Shown here: positions 1-8,554 of the stretch, piece after piece
How the letters are laid out: the number at the start of each line of letters is the position of its first letter
Numbering within the stretch: position 1 is the stretch's first letter
DNA from: Lapillicoccus sp.
Lineage (GTDB): Bacteria; Actinomycetota; Actinomycetes; Actinomycetales; Dermatophilaceae
Length of the DNA stretch: 33,646 nucleotides
Reading direction: 5' to 3'
NCBI RefSeq assembly: GCF_025353065.1
Contig: NZ_JANXRJ010000291.1
Span: 1-33,646, forward strand
The notes under the pieces: generated by a model
Seen by the model: the letters and a program-made list of their open reading frames with translations, nothing else
What the model was told of the DNA's origin: nothing
Database searches by the model: none
Program-made: the position numbers and the translations under genes

Positions 1-92
1 CCGTAGGGCTCGCGCTCGGTGAGGAAGAGTCGCCCCTCCTCGTCGCGATTGCCGGCGGTGAACGAGTGCCGAGAGCCGGCAACGGGAGCCAT
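1..92 (-). CDS. 5' end of an unrecognised protein gene, cut by the window edge
   Basis: Reading the minus strand from an ATG at 92-90 gives about 30 residues beginning [20 protein letters not shown] and ending LFLTEREPY at the edge, with no stop. Composition and codon use (third positions mostly G or C) look like real coding sequence, and AGGTG lies about 6 nt upstream of the ATG. It is divergent from the LON-domain remnant that follows. Too little is visible to name a family. Confidence 0.45.
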   Translation of the reverse strand, partial: MAPVAGSRHSFTAGNRDEEGRLFLTEREPY

Positions 93-122
93 CACGACAC
101 CTGCCTACGCAAACTCTCACTG

Positions 123-410
123 GTGACGCGCGTGTCGAGGATCTCCTCGAAGCTGACCGTCGCGATCCGGGACTACCGCGCCCGCCGAGGGATGCTGCCG
201 AGCGAGCCGCCGTCCGACCCGACCGGCCTGTCCTACTGGGCGGCCCGGGCGCTCGACCTCGCGCCGGCCGACGCGCAGCTGCTCCTCGCCAGCGTCGACA
301 CGGCCACCCGTCTCGGCGTGGCGCTACGGATGGTGCAGCGGGAGACCGCCCTCGAGGCCAGCCTCGGGGTGATGGGCACCTTGCCCGGGGGGCCACCGAG
401 CCTCAACTGA
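123..410 (+). pseudogene. 5'-truncated LON peptidase substrate-binding domain gene
   Basis: The C-terminal 75 or so residues ([44 protein letters not shown]) resemble the helical end of stand-alone LON substrate-binding domain proteins, which in actinobacteria are usually about 200 residues or more. Only about 95 residues can be read here from a GTG at 123. The beta-rich N-terminal half that should precede them is missing, and the sequence upstream is occupied by a different, divergent gene. I therefore infer a remnant left by deletion or recombination near 110-160. A short functional protein cannot be excluded. It ends 2 nt before the next gene. Confidence 0.45.
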
Positions 411-412
411 GC

Positions 413-835
413 ATGGGCGAGACTGGCGTGGTGCCGCACACCGCTCCCCGACTCGACCCTCGCCACCTCCCTCCTGACGCCGTCACGTTCCTCACCGAGC
501 GGCACCTCGCGACGATGACGACCTTGCGCCCCGACGGTTCGCCGCACGTCGTCGCCATCGCCTTCACCTTCGACCCGGCGACGGGCATCGCGCGGGTCAT
601 CACCAACGGCACCAGCCGCAAGGTGCGCAACCTCGAGGGCGGCGGGCCGGTCGTGCTCTGCCAGGTCGAGGGACGCCGGTGGCTGAGCCTGGAGGGTCGG
701 GCGGTCGTCGAGCGCGACCCGGAGGTCGTCGCCGACGCCGTGACCCGGTATGCCGCGCGCTACCGGCAGCCGTCGGTCAACCCCGCCCGGGTCGCCGTGC
801 TCGTCGACGTCACCCGGGTCCTGGGAAACCTCTGA
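413..835 (+). CDS. PPOX-class F420/flavin-dependent oxidoreductase (FDOR-type split-barrel protein)
   Basis: This 140-residue protein has the pyridoxamine-phosphate-oxidase-like split-barrel pattern: an N-terminal helix with [20 protein letters not shown], then VVAIAFTFD, a strand with [12 protein letters not shown], and [18 protein letters not shown]. The '[13 protein letters not shown]' segment and the K-V-R-N-L phosphate-binding stretch are typical of small actinobacterial PPOX/FDOR-B enzymes, which use F420, FMN or heme ligands. The cofactor cannot be decided from sequence alone. It lacks a signal peptide, so it should be cytoplasmic. Its TGA overlaps the ATG of the methionine aminopeptidase (TGATG), so the two are probably translationally coupled. 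Confidence 0.85.
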   Translation: MGETGVVPHTAPRLDPRHLPPDAVTFLTERHLATMTTLRPDGSPHVVAIAFTFDPATGIARVITNGTSRKVRNLEGGGPVVLCQVEGRRWLSLEGRAVVERDPEVVADAVTRYAARYRQPSVNPARVAVLVDVTRVLGNL

Positions 836-1602
836 TGATCGAGCTGCTCACGCCCACCCAGGTCGAGGAGATGCGGCCCGCCGGCCGGTTCGTCGCCTCG
901 GTGCTGACCAGGCTCGCCGAGGTGGCGGACGTCGGCGTCGACCTGCTCGAGCTCGACGCTCTGGCGCACGCGATGATCCGGGAGCGGGGCGCGACCTCGT
1001 GCTACATCGACTACCACCCCTCCTTCGGCGCCATGCCGTTCGGCAAGGTGCTCTGCACCTCGGTCAACGACGCGGTCCTTCACGGCCTGCCCCACCGCTA
1101 CCGGCTGCGGGACGGCGACCTCGTCAGCCTGGACTTCGCCTGCTCGGTGGACGGGTGGGTGTGCGACTCGGCCGTGAGCGTGGTCGTCGGGACGCCGCGG
1201 CCGGACGACCTGGCGCTGATCGCGACCGCGCAGGAGGCGCTCGACGCGGCGATCGCGGTCGCCCGGCCGGGGAACAAGGTCGGCGACCTCTCCGCGGCGA
1301 TCGGGGCGGTGGCCCGCGGTCACGGCCTCTCGGTCAACCTGCAGTTCGGCGGCCACGGGGTCGGGCGCACGATGCACGGCGACCCGCACGTGGCCAACGA
1401 CGGTCGTCCCGGTCGGGGCTACAAGCTGCAGCCGGGTCTCGTCATCGCGATCGAGCCGTGGTTCCTCGGGTCGACCGACGAGATCGTGTTCGACCCCGAC
1501 GGGTGGACGATCCGCAGCGCGGACGGCTCCCGGGGGGCGCACGTGGAGCACACGATCGCGATCACCGAGGGCGACCCGATCGTGATGACGGCGAGGGGCT
1601 GA
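835..1602 (+). CDS. map: Type I methionine aminopeptidase
   Basis: The protein (255 residues) removes the initiator methionine from nascent chains. All five metal ligands of the pita-bread fold are visible: D100 (SLDFACS), D111 (VCDSA), H174 (GGHGVGR), E207 (AIEPWF) and E238 (HVEHT). H83 (VLHGLP) is the conserved active-site histidine. These match the E. coli enzyme residues H79, D97, D108, H171, E204 and E235 with an offset of 3-4. No N-terminal zinc-finger or SH3-like extension is present. The ATG at 835 overlaps the upstream stop; a longer in-frame reading from 679 runs through the previous gene and is not needed. Actinobacteria often carry more than one map, so this need not be the essential copy. 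Confidence 0.93.
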   Translation: MIELLTPTQVEEMRPAGRFVASVLTRLAEVADVGVDLLELDALAHAMIRERGATSCYIDYHPSFGAMPFGKVLCTSVNDAVLHGLPHRYRLRDGDLVSLDFACSVDGWVCDSAVSVVVGTPRPDDLALIATAQEALDAAIAVARPGNKVGDLSAAIGAVARGHGLSVNLQFGGHGVGRTMHGDPHVANDGRPGRGYKLQPGLVIAIEPWFLGSTDEIVFDPDGWTIRSADGSRGAHVEHTIAITEGDPIVMTARG

Positions 1603-1620
1603 GCGAGTCGGGGGGCCGTT

Positions 1621-1675
1621 GACCAGCCAAAGAATCACCCCTCATGGGCCCCCAGAGGTAATTCTTTGGCTGGTC
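1621..1675. terminator. Long hairpin between convergent map and vapC
   Basis: GACCAGCCAAAGAAT (1621-1635) is repeated perfectly inverted as ATTCTTTGGCTGGTC (1661-1675). The 25-nt interior (acccctcatgggc...agaggt) is itself partly complementary, so the full stem is longer. It sits between two convergent genes, where a bidirectional terminator is expected, but there is no T-run. The rest of the gap, 1676-1819, shows no gene. Confidence 0.5.
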
Positions 1676-1819
1676 GCGTCCACCGCGACCAGTCGCAGCA
1701 CCGGCGACTCGTCACGGTGAGTGCCGGTCGACCAGGGTGCCGATCGCTGGTGTCCGCAAAGAACCCGTCAGCTGCCCGGTTTTGAACGGCGCCCTGGCCG
1801 GCTGAACCCGCTCCCGGCG

Positions 1820-2245
1820 TCAGGCGAAGGGGTTGTCCCACGCGACACCGCGGAAGCGACCGAAGTCGGTGTCGGCGCTGACCACGGGCACGCCGTACTG
1901 AATCGCGAGTGCGGCTAGCTGCGCGTCGGGGACGAGGTTGCCGGTGACGCCGTGTGTCTTGATGAGGTCGCGGAGGATCACCCAGGTCGTGGTCGTGACG
2001 TCGGGGAGCCAGCTCGTCGGCGCTGCGAGCCAGTCCTCCACGAATCCGGCGGCCGCGTCTCCGGTGAGCGGGGCGCTCATGATCCGGGGATGGGTCGAGA
2101 TGCGCAGGAAGGCCGAGAGGCTCTGCCACGGAAGGCCGATCCGCACGTTGCCGTTGAGGTGACGCTCGAGGAACGCCTTCGCCGTCAGGTGGTGCGCGGC
2201 GCTCTCGTCGACGGCGCAGAGGAGCACATTGGCGTCGAGGATTAT
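1820..2245 (-). CDS. VapC-type PIN-domain toxin with an unusual start
   Basis: This looks like a PIN-domain ribonuclease of the VapC family. The first conserved acidic motif is coded as ILDANVLLCAVDE, the central part has WQSLSAFLRISTHPRI, and the C-terminal active-site part reads VPDAQLAALAIQYGVPVVSADTDFGRF. The oddity is the start. The codon at the usual methionine position (2245-2243) is ATA, not ATG. The next standard start is the GTG at 2227-2225, which would begin after the catalytic Asp of LDAN. No other start exists in frame before the antitoxin gene. Either ATA initiates, perhaps by coupling to the antitoxin whose TGA lies about 13 nt upstream, or a start-codon mutation has disarmed the toxin. 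Confidence 0.8.
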   Translation of the reverse strand: MILDANVLLCAVDESAAHHLTAKAFLERHLNGNVRIGLPWQSLSAFLRISTHPRIMSAPLTGDAAAGFVEDWLAAPTSWLPDVTTTTWVILRDLIKTHGVTGNLVPDAQLAALAIQYGVPVVSADTDFGRFRGVAWDNPFA

Positions 2246-2258
2246 TCGTCGTCGACGA

Positions 2259-2480
2259 TCACTCGTCGTCCAGGATCTCGAGCACGTCGCCGATGTTGGT
2301 GACGTCGACGCGGGCGCCGACGGAGGCGGTGCGCTGCCGGAACGGCGTGGGGACCTCGGGCTGGTTCAGGCCGCGCCGGGCCAGGAGGACAAGGGCCTCA
2401 CTGGTGCCCAGACCCTGCTCCCGCCGGAGACGCGCCAGCTCGGCTTCGATGTCGGGGGTGAGATTGACTGTGGTGCGCAC
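2259..2480 (-). CDS. Ribbon-helix-helix antitoxin, partner of the adjacent PIN toxin
   Basis: From the GTG at 2480 the protein starts VRTTVNLTPDIEAELARLRREQ, a ribbon-helix-helix pattern: a short beta strand, then amphipathic helix, turn (LGTSEA) and second helix (LVLLARRGL). The acidic tail (VTNIGDVLEILDDE) would bind and block the toxin. In-frame starts also exist at 2498 (ATG) and 2516. The GTG is preferred because family members begin just before the RTT-V strand, but the ribosome site is weak. It lies immediately upstream of the PIN toxin on the same strand, the usual vapBC order, and such dimers normally autorepress the operon. Confidence 0.8.
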   Translation of the reverse strand: MRTTVNLTPDIEAELARLRREQGLGTSEALVLLARRGLNQPEVPTPFRQRTASVGARVDVTNIGDVLEILDDE

Positions 2481-2561
2481 CACTACACCGTACGGCATCA
2501 CTGATGCGCAACACACGACATCAATGATGTCGATGAGCTGCCCGGGTAGTCACGCCCGGGC

Positions 2562-5500
2562 TCAGTCCGGGAGCAGCAGCCCGCGGATGTCGTCGGCCGT
2601 CATCGTGCCGCTCTGGAGCGCGCCGCCGTCGATGACCTGCCCGAAGAGCTCGCGCTTCCGGTTCTGCAGCGCCACGACCTTCTCCTCGATCGTGTCGGCC
2701 GACACCAGGCGATAGACCATGACGTGCTTGTCCTGGCCGATCCGGTGGGTGCGGTCGATGGCCTGGGCCTCGGCGGCGGGGTTCCACCAGGGGTCGAGCA
2801 GGAAGACGTAGTCGGCCTCGGTGAGGTTGAGGCCGAAGCCGCCCGCCTTGAGACTGATCAGGAAGAGCGGGGCGGCTCCGTCGCGGAAGGTCGAGATCGC
2901 CGCGGCCCGGTCACGGGTGGAGCCGTCGAGGTAGGCGTGGTCGATGCCCGCCGCGCCCAGCCGGGTGCGCAGCCGGGCGAGGAAGGAGGTGAACTGGCTG
3001 AAGACCAGCACCCGGTGCCCCTCGGCGATGATCGGCTCCACCATCTCCAGGAGCGTGTCGAGCTTGGCCGAGCCGACCTGCTCGTGCTCGGGGTCGATCA
3101 GAGCCGGGTCGAGGCTCAGCTGCCGCAGCCGGGTGAGGGAGCGGAAGATCGCGATCCGGTTGTGGTCGGCATCGGCGAGCAGCCCGAGCAGCTTCTGGCG
3201 CTCGCGCTGCAGGTGGGTGTCGTAGATCCGGCGGTGCTTCGGAGAAAGCGTGACCTCGATGATCTGCTCCTGCTTCGGCGGCAGCTCGGTCGCCACCGTC
3301 TCCTTCCGGCGGCGCAGGACCACCGGGCGGATCCGGCGGCGCAGGATCTCGAGCCGCTCCGGCGCGGCGCCGCTCTCGATCGGCCGTCGGTAGAGCTCGC
3401 TGAAGCGCGTCGGGCTGGGGAACAGCCCGGGCGCGACGATCGACAGGAGCGACCACAGCTCCATGAGGTTGTTCTCCATCGGTGTCCCGGTGATCGCGAG
3501 CTTGACCCGGGCCGGCAGCCGTCGCGCGCACTGGTGCACGAGCGACTGGTGGTTCTTGGCGAACTGCGCCTCGTCGAGGACGAGCGCCGTCCACGACATC
3601 TCCCGGAAGCCGGGAGCATCGAGTCTGAACACGGCATACGAGGTGAGGACGAGGTCGGCTCCCGCCACTGCGGCGGCGACCGACGTGCCCCGCTTGCGGC
3701 TGGTCGCGCCGAGGGTGACCACCCGCAGGTCGGGGCAGAAGCGCGCCACCTCGCCCTCCCAGGTCGTCAGGACACTCGTCGGTGCGACCACGAGCACCGG
3801 TGTGGCAGAGGGGTCCTCAGCGCGGACGTCGAGGATCATCGCCAGGGTCTGGAGGGTCTTGCCGAGCCCCATGTCGTCGGCGAGGATGCCGCCCAGCCCG
3901 GCCCGGCGCAGGCGGGTCAACCACTCGAAGCCCTCCACCTGGTAGGGCCGGAGGGTGGCCCGCAGGCCCGCGGGCACGACGGGGGTCGGGAGGCCGTCGC
4001 GTCCGCCGAGGGCGGCGACCGACGTCGACCACCGCTCGCTCTGCTCGGCGACGACGCCCAGCTCGACGAGCTCGGCCCAGAGGTCGGCCTGGTAGGGCGT
4101 GAGCCGGATGGGGGCATCCGGGTCGTCCTGAATCGCCCGGGCCTCCTCGAGCAGCCGCCGCAGTTCCTCCAGCTCGGGCGTGTCGGTGCGGAACCAGGTG
4201 CCGCTGTCGAGGATGACGTGCCCCTCGCCGTGGGTCAGCGCCGTGAGCAGCGTCGCGAGCGGCACCTTCTGGTCGCCCACGGTGACGTCCACGCCGAGGT
4301 CGAACCAGTCGGTGCCGCCCGCTCCGACGCCGGCTGCAGGGCGGCCTGGGTCGGTCACCGTGAGACGCACGACCGGTGCCTCTTCGGCCTGGGCGTAGTC
4401 GAGCCGCTCCCCCTCGACGACCACCGTGATGTCAGGGTCGTCCTCGAGGGCGGGGAGGACGTCGTCGAGGAAGTGCAGCATCGAGAGCCCGGTCAGGCGC
4501 ACGACCGGGACGAGTCGGGGGCGGCCGCCCGTCACGATGCGGGAGCCCGGCAGCCGCGTCATCACCTCGGGCCCGACGAGCAGCTCGCGCTCCACGGCCG
4601 GGTCGCGCGGCACGCCGGCCGAGCCGACGGCGTCGGGCGGCACGATCGCCGTCTGCTCGCCGAGGTGGTATCGCAGGTGCCACGACAGGACGAGTCGGTG
4701 GCCGGGAAGGTGGGTCACGGTCAGCCCCAGCGTCGGCGCCACCGGCTCGGGGAAGTCGATGCTGCCGTCCGACGAGACGAGGGTGACCTGACGGCGCAGC
4801 CCGGGGGCGTGGGTCGCGAGGAACCGGTCGACGTCGTGGGCGGGGATGCGGACGTTGCCGAGGGCGAGGAAGCGCGCCTGGTTGCGGTCGAGCGGCGGGT
4901 CGAGGCGGGCGAGGAGCAGATCGGCCCCGTCGACGGCGAACGCGCCGAAGGGTGGGTCCCCGATGAGCACCGGGGGAGGGGCGCCGTCGGCGACGACCTC
5001 CTCGATCTCGGGCGGATGGGCCAGCAGCGGTGTCAGTCGGGCGTCCCCCGTCGCCGGGTCCCGTTGCACGTCGAGGACGAACCCGATGCTCCCCTCGATG
5101 AGGTGCACCTCGCCGTGGTCGGCGACGTCGGCGACCAGGGGTATGCCGCGTTGCACCAGCTCGGACAGCGTCGCCCACCAACCCGGCCCGAGGTCGTCGA
5201 CGTGGATCTTGTCGGAGGCACCGATGTAGTACTTCCGGTTCCTCCGTTGGTAGGTCTGGGCGAGGTCGGTGAGCAGCCGCCGCTCGTCGGGGTCGAGCTG
5301 GGCGCGGTTGGTCCGGTCGTGCTCGATGTTGGTCCACGTGACGACGTTGCGCACCCAGGCCTGCTTGCCGCGCGCGAGCGGCCGCAGCTGTAAGCGCTGG
5401 CGGCTCCCCGGCCCGGCCACCGGCTCGATGAGCAGTGCGACACGGGTATGCCGCGGCGCCTCCTCCTCCTGCGGCGCCAGGCCCGCGACCACCTGCTCCC

Positions 5501-5957
5501 AGTCGGGTTCGGGCAACGCCTCCCAGCCGGCGCCCCTCAGCCGGCCTGTGGGTGCGCTCGTGACGGCCGCGCGCCCGGTGTCGGTGGTTGCCGCGGCTTC
5601 GGACGCGGCGGCCAGCCCCGGCACGCTCCCACCGAGCCGGGCCCGGGCCGCGGCGACGAGGGCCACCGTGTGCTTGCAGTGCTGCGTCATCGGGCAGGTG
5701 CAGGTGCTGTGCCAGTAGGTCAGGTCGGTCGTGTCGTCGGGCTCGAGCCACACGGTGGTGCGGTAGTCCTGCCCACGGCTGCCGTGGACCACGCCCGTGA
5801 GCTTGGCCCCGTCGGCGCTCGGCGTCACGACGACGACGTGACCGCGCTTGGCGTAGATCAGCCCCCGGGCCAGGGTCGCCGGCCCGGCGATCGACTCGAG
5901 GTCGTCGTCGTCGAGGTCGATGAGGGCGTCGGCGACGACCGGATGACTGAAGTCCAC
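2562..5957 (-). CDS. SNF2-family DEAD/DEAH-like helicase with N-terminal SWIM zinc finger
   Basis: A Swi2/Snf2-type DNA translocase of 1131 residues. An N-terminal SWIM zinc finger is visible (C86-x-C88-x5-C94-x-H96 in STCTCPMTQHCKH). A long central region (about 110-650) has no recognised motif. The two RecA-like lobes follow: Walker A DDMGLGKTLQT near residue 695, motif II LDEAQ (Gln rather than His) near 793, ITGTPMENN, and the C-terminal lobe with VFSQFTSFL, SLKAGGFGLNL and DRTHRIGQ near 1070. The start is GTG at 5957 with a perfect AGGAGG at 5967-5962. Such SWIM-SNF2 proteins are thought to act on DNA-protein complexes during repair or transcription; the substrate of this one is unknown. 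It forms a single-gene unit. Confidence 0.93.
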   Translation of the reverse strand: MDFSHPVVADALIDLDDDDLESIAGPATLARGLIYAKRGHVVVVTPSADGAKLTGVVHGSRGQDYRTTVWLEPDDTTDLTYWHSTCTCPMTQHCKHTVALVAAARARLGGSVPGLAAASEAAATTDTGRAAVTSAPTGRLRGAGWEALPEPDWEQVVAGLAPQEEEAPRHTRVALLIEPVAGPGSRQRLQLRPLARGKQAWVRNVVTWTNIEHDRTNRAQLDPDERRLLTDLAQTYQRRNRKYYIGASDKIHVDDLGPGWWATLSELVQRGIPLVADVADHGEVHLIEGSIGFVLDVQRDPATGDARLTPLLAHPPEIEEVVADGAPPPVLIGDPPFGAFAVDGADLLLARLDPPLDRNQARFLALGNVRIPAHDVDRFLATHAPGLRRQVTLVSSDGSIDFPEPVAPTLGLTVTHLPGHRLVLSWHLRYHLGEQTAIVPPDAVGSAGVPRDPAVERELLVGPEVMTRLPGSRIVTGGRPRLVPVVRLTGLSMLHFLDDVLPALEDDPDITVVVEGERLDYAQAEEAPVVRLTVTDPGRPAAGVGAGGTDWFDLGVDVTVGDQKVPLATLLTALTHGEGHVILDSGTWFRTDTPELEELRRLLEEARAIQDDPDAPIRLTPYQADLWAELVELGVVAEQSERWSTSVAALGGRDGLPTPVVPAGLRATLRPYQVEGFEWLTRLRRAGLGGILADDMGLGKTLQTLAMILDVRAEDPSATPVLVVAPTSVLTTWEGEVARFCPDLRVVTLGATSRKRGTSVAAAVAGADLVLTSYAVFRLDAPGFREMSWTALVLDEAQFAKNHQSLVHQCARRLPARVKLAITGTPMENNLMELWSLLSIVAPGLFPSPTRFSELYRRPIESGAAPERLEILRRRIRPVVLRRRKETVATELPPKQEQIIEVTLSPKHRRIYDTHLQRERQKLLGLLADADHNRIAIFRSLTRLRQLSLDPALIDPEHEQVGSAKLDTLLEMVEPIIAEGHRVLVFSQFTSFLARLRTRLGAAGIDHAYLDGSTRDRAAAISTFRDGAAPLFLISLKAGGFGLNLTEADYVFLLDPWWNPAAEAQAIDRTHRIGQDKHVMVYRLVSADTIEEKVVALQNRKRELFGQVIDGGALQSGTMTADDIRGLLLPD

Positions 5958-6094
5958 GACACCTCCTGTTGCTACGCGTGCGGTCGTCTCATCGGGACCG
6001 ACGACACCCCAATGCTAGGCACTGTGGCCGACACCCGTCCGCCGTCATCCACAGGGTCGGTCGCGGGACAACCCCATGGACTAACGGTGCACCA

Positions 6095-6162
6095 CTTGAC
6101 TCCGAGTCGACCAGGTTGACTCCCCGTGCACGGGGAGTGGAGCGGCTCGACGCTGAGTCGAG
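6095..6162. promoter_or_regulatory. Cluster of three palindromes upstream of the SNF2 helicase
   Basis: Three dyads are packed between the stop of the small membrane gene and the helicase start: CTTGAC-N5-GTCGAC (6095-6111), the perfect 20-bp palindrome ACTCCCCGTGCACGGGGAGT (6119-6138) and CTCGAC-N5-GTCGAG (6146-6162). The first and third share the arrangement CTYGAC-N5-GTCGAS, which recurs at 23235-23251. The 20-bp palindrome could terminate the upstream gene; the matched dyads look like operator sites. No regulator is encoded nearby. Confidence 0.45.
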
Positions 6163-6167
6163 TGGGG

Positions 6168-6392
6168 TCAGGTCGGCCGGTTGCCGACGCCGCGCTTGCC
6201 GAGGCCGCGCCACCCGAGGACGGCACCGACGATGACGACGATCGGCCCGATGATCGCCCACAAGGTCTTGCCGCTCATGGCGCTGCCGCCGACGTAGTTC
6301 AGTCCCTGCAGTGTCCACAGCGCGCCGATGAGGACCAGCAGGACCCCGATCGCGATCAACATGGGTCGTCTCATGAATCCATCATGCGCCAT
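6168..6392 (-). CDS. Small two-helix membrane protein
   Basis: A 74-residue protein with two hydrophobic helices: PMLIAIGVLLVLIGALWTLQGL (about 11-32) and LWAIIGPIVVIVGAVLGWRGL (about 44-64). The helices are joined by a Gly/Ser loop (NYVGGSAMSGKT), and the tail is basic. The 'G.LW..QGL.Y..GS.M' pattern is shared by many short uncharacterised actinobacterial membrane proteins. The ATG at 6392 has AGGGG about 5 nt upstream; a second ATG at 6374 is possible. Function is unknown. Confidence 0.75.
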   Translation of the reverse strand: MAHDGFMRRPMLIAIGVLLVLIGALWTLQGLNYVGGSAMSGKTLWAIIGPIVVIVGAVLGWRGLGKRGVGNRPT

Positions 6393-6415
6393 GACCCCTG
6401 TGCACGCCCCGGGCG

Positions 6416-7228
6416 TCAGCGCCGGCCGAGCAGCCGTGTCCAGAACCCGCCGCGACCGGGTGAGGGCGCCGCGGTCTCGAGCTCGTCCTCGGGTGAGGCG
6501 AAGGGGTCGTTCAGCACCATGAGGTCGACCATCGCCACGGCCACGGACCCGTCGGCGGCCAGCCCGAGCCAGGTGGGGTAGACCCCGTCGCCCCAGCCGC
6601 TCGAGAACACCGCGACCGGGAGGGCGCCGGGCCTGGGCGCCACGACGCCGGCGTCGAGGTCCGACTCGAAGACCGTCACCGACAGGGGGTCCTCGAGCAT
6701 CCCCTCATCGTCGTCCAGCACCTCGGCGACGTCGGGCATGGCCAACGGGCTGGCGAGACAACCGGTACCGGCGTCCACGCCGAACCCGGTGTACTCCCCG
6801 GCCTTCGTCGGCAGCACCTCCTCGCCGACCCGGCCCATCGACCAGCTCGACACCGGCCCTGGCCCCGTCGCGAGGACCACCGCCATGACACGCCAGTGGT
6901 CGTCGGTGATCCGCGTCCGCGCGAGGTATGCCGGGTGCTTGCCCCTGGGCAGCAGCGTCCGGAAGGGCGCGGCACCGGCGCCCCCGACGTAGGGGTCGCA
7001 CGCGACGAGGCGGCCGTCGGGCAGCGGCACGGTCCCGATCTCGTCCACCGCCACCTCGTGGCGTTCGTGGCTCGTGGAGGTCCGATCCGCCACCGTCCCG
7101 GCGAGCAGGCCGGCATACAGCCAAGTGGGGTGCTGCTGCTGCCACTCTCGCGCGGACCTCGCGACCGGTCCCGGAGCGACCGTGCACGTGGGGAGGGAAG
7201 TGTCCGTCATGTCCCGCACGGTAGCCAT
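6416..7228 (-). CDS. DUF4241 domain-containing protein
   Basis: A soluble protein of about 270 residues. The C-terminal part carries the signature of DUF4241: GEYTGFGVDAGTGCLA and then SSGWGDGVYPTWLGLAADGSVAVAMVDLMVL, the family's 'G.G.YP.W.G.d..G....l..D' pattern. The N-terminal half (PDGRLVACDPYV) also fits. The family has no established biochemical role. I chose the ATG at 7228 (AGGAC about 9 nt upstream) over the upstream in-frame ATG at 7318, which would add a basic, low-quality N-terminus. An ATG at 7210 is also possible. It is divergent from the desaturase. Confidence 0.8.
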   Translation of the reverse strand: MATVRDMTDTSLPTCTVAPGPVARSAREWQQQHPTWLYAGLLAGTVADRTSTSHERHEVAVDEIGTVPLPDGRLVACDPYVGGAGAAPFRTLLPRGKHPAYLARTRITDDHWRVMAVVLATGPGPVSSWSMGRVGEEVLPTKAGEYTGFGVDAGTGCLASPLAMPDVAEVLDDDEGMLEDPLSVTVFESDLDAGVVAPRPGALPVAVFSSGWGDGVYPTWLGLAADGSVAVAMVDLMVLNDPFASPEDELETAAPSPGRGGFWTRLLGRR

Positions 7229-7438
7229 CGCCTGCGTCCTCAGGGGTCGGAGGATGCTGACGATCTGATTGCAGTTGGGTGTGGGCCGGACATCGGCACG
7301 GGCCGACACGCGCGTCACCCTCCCGGGCGGTAGCGCGGGCCGCTCCGTCCGTGGTCCACTCTGTGCACCAGCATGCCGCGCCCGAGACCCCGGCCCATGC
7401 GACCGTCGCGCAGGACCACGCGGGAAGAAGGTGTAACG

Positions 7439-8554
7439 GTGGCTTCACAGCCAACGGCAATGACGATGGAGGACGGCGGCGAGGACCGCCGACCCCGCGC
7501 CCGGACGCGGGCCCGGGACCACGTCAGCACGTATGCCGTGCTGCTCCAGCAGATGCGCGACCACGGCCTCATGCGCCGGCGGCTGGGCTTCTACTGGGTC
7601 TACGCCGCCATCCTGTTCGGTTCGCTGGGGCTGCTCGGAGTGGCGTTCGCGCTGCTCGGCGACTCGTGGCTGCAGCTGCTGGTGGCGACCGGTCTGGCGG
7701 TCATCTTCGCGCAGTTCGGCTTCCTCGGGCACGACGCGGCGCACCGGCAGATCTTCGCCTCCTCGCGCTGGAACGTCTGGAGCGCCCGCATCATCTCGAC
7801 GCTCTTCATCGGCCTCAGCCACGGCTGGTGGGTGCACAAGCACAACAAGCACCACAACAGCCCCAACCAGCTGGACACCGACCCCGACATCGCCCCGGGC
7901 GTGCTCGCCTTCACGCCTGAGCTGGCGACCGCCCGCGCAGCCATCCCCGGTTTCGCCGGCTGGTTCACCCGGCACCAGGGCTGGTTCTTCTTCCCCCTGC
8001 TGATGCTCGAGGGCCTCGCCCTCCACGTCGCCGGCATCCGCACCCTGATCGAGCGCCGTGACCTCCCCCACCGCCTCCTCGAGGCGGTCCTGCTGACGGT
8101 CCGCCTGGTCGGCTACGTCGCAGTCCTCTTCGTCTTCCTGCCGCCGTCCAAGGCGGTCGCCTTCCTCGGCCTCCAGCTGGCGGTCTTCGGCGTGCTCCTC
8201 GGCGGCTCGTTCGCGCCGAACCACAAGGGGATGCCGATCGTGCCGCGCGGGATGCGGCTCGACTTCGTGCAGCGCCAGGTGGTGATGTCCCGCAACATCC
8301 GGGGGAGCTGGTTCGTCGACTCGGCGATGGGCGGGCTGAACTACCAGATCGAGCACCACCTGTTCCCGAGCATGGCGCGGCCGAACCTGAAGCGCGCCAA
8401 GCCGCTCGTCGAGGCCTTCTGCCGGGAGCACGGCATCACCTACACCGAGGTCAGCCTGCCCGCGTCCTACGGCATCGTCGTGCGCTACCTCAACACCGTC
8501 GGCCTGTCCGAGCGCGATCCCTTCGCCTGCCCGCTGATGGCCGACCTGCGCTGA
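7439..8554 (+). CDS. Membrane fatty-acid desaturase (acyl-CoA/acyl-lipid type)
   Basis: A di-iron membrane desaturase of 371 residues. The three histidine boxes are present: HDAAH (about residue 98), HKHNKHH (about 131) and QIEHHLF (about 304). Two pairs of transmembrane helices separate them (for example YWVYAAILFGSLGLLGVAFAL and LLTVRLVGYVAVLFVFL). The QxxHH form of the third box is typical of front-end and related acyl-lipid desaturases as well as mycobacterial DesA3-like enzymes, so regiospecificity cannot be assigned. The GTG start at 7439 is supported by GAAGAAGG at 7424-7431; the longer reading from 7373 has a basic, unconvincing N-terminus. Its stop codon lies inside the first unit of the minisatellite at 8551. 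Confidence 0.9.
   Translation: MASQPTAMTMEDGGEDRRPRARTRARDHVSTYAVLLQQMRDHGLMRRRLGFYWVYAAILFGSLGLLGVAFALLGDSWLQLLVATGLAVIFAQFGFLGHDAAHRQIFASSRWNVWSARIISTLFIGLSHGWWVHKHNKHHNSPNQLDTDPDIAPGVLAFTPELATARAAIPGFAGWFTRHQGWFFFPLLMLEGLALHVAGIRTLIERRDLPHRLLEAVLLTVRLVGYVAVLFVFLPPSKAVAFLGLQLAVFGVLLGGSFAPNHKGMPIVPRGMRLDFVQRQVVMSRNIRGSWFVDSAMGGLNYQIEHHLFPSMARPNLKRAKPLVEAFCREHGITYTEVSLPASYGIVVRYLNTVGLSERDPFACPLMADLR

Noticed and set aside
2724-5393. Very long plus-strand open frame opposite the helicase
   Set aside because: It is the antisense shadow of the SNF2 gene: GC-rich third positions leave few stops, and the translation lacks any domain while the minus strand has clear motifs.
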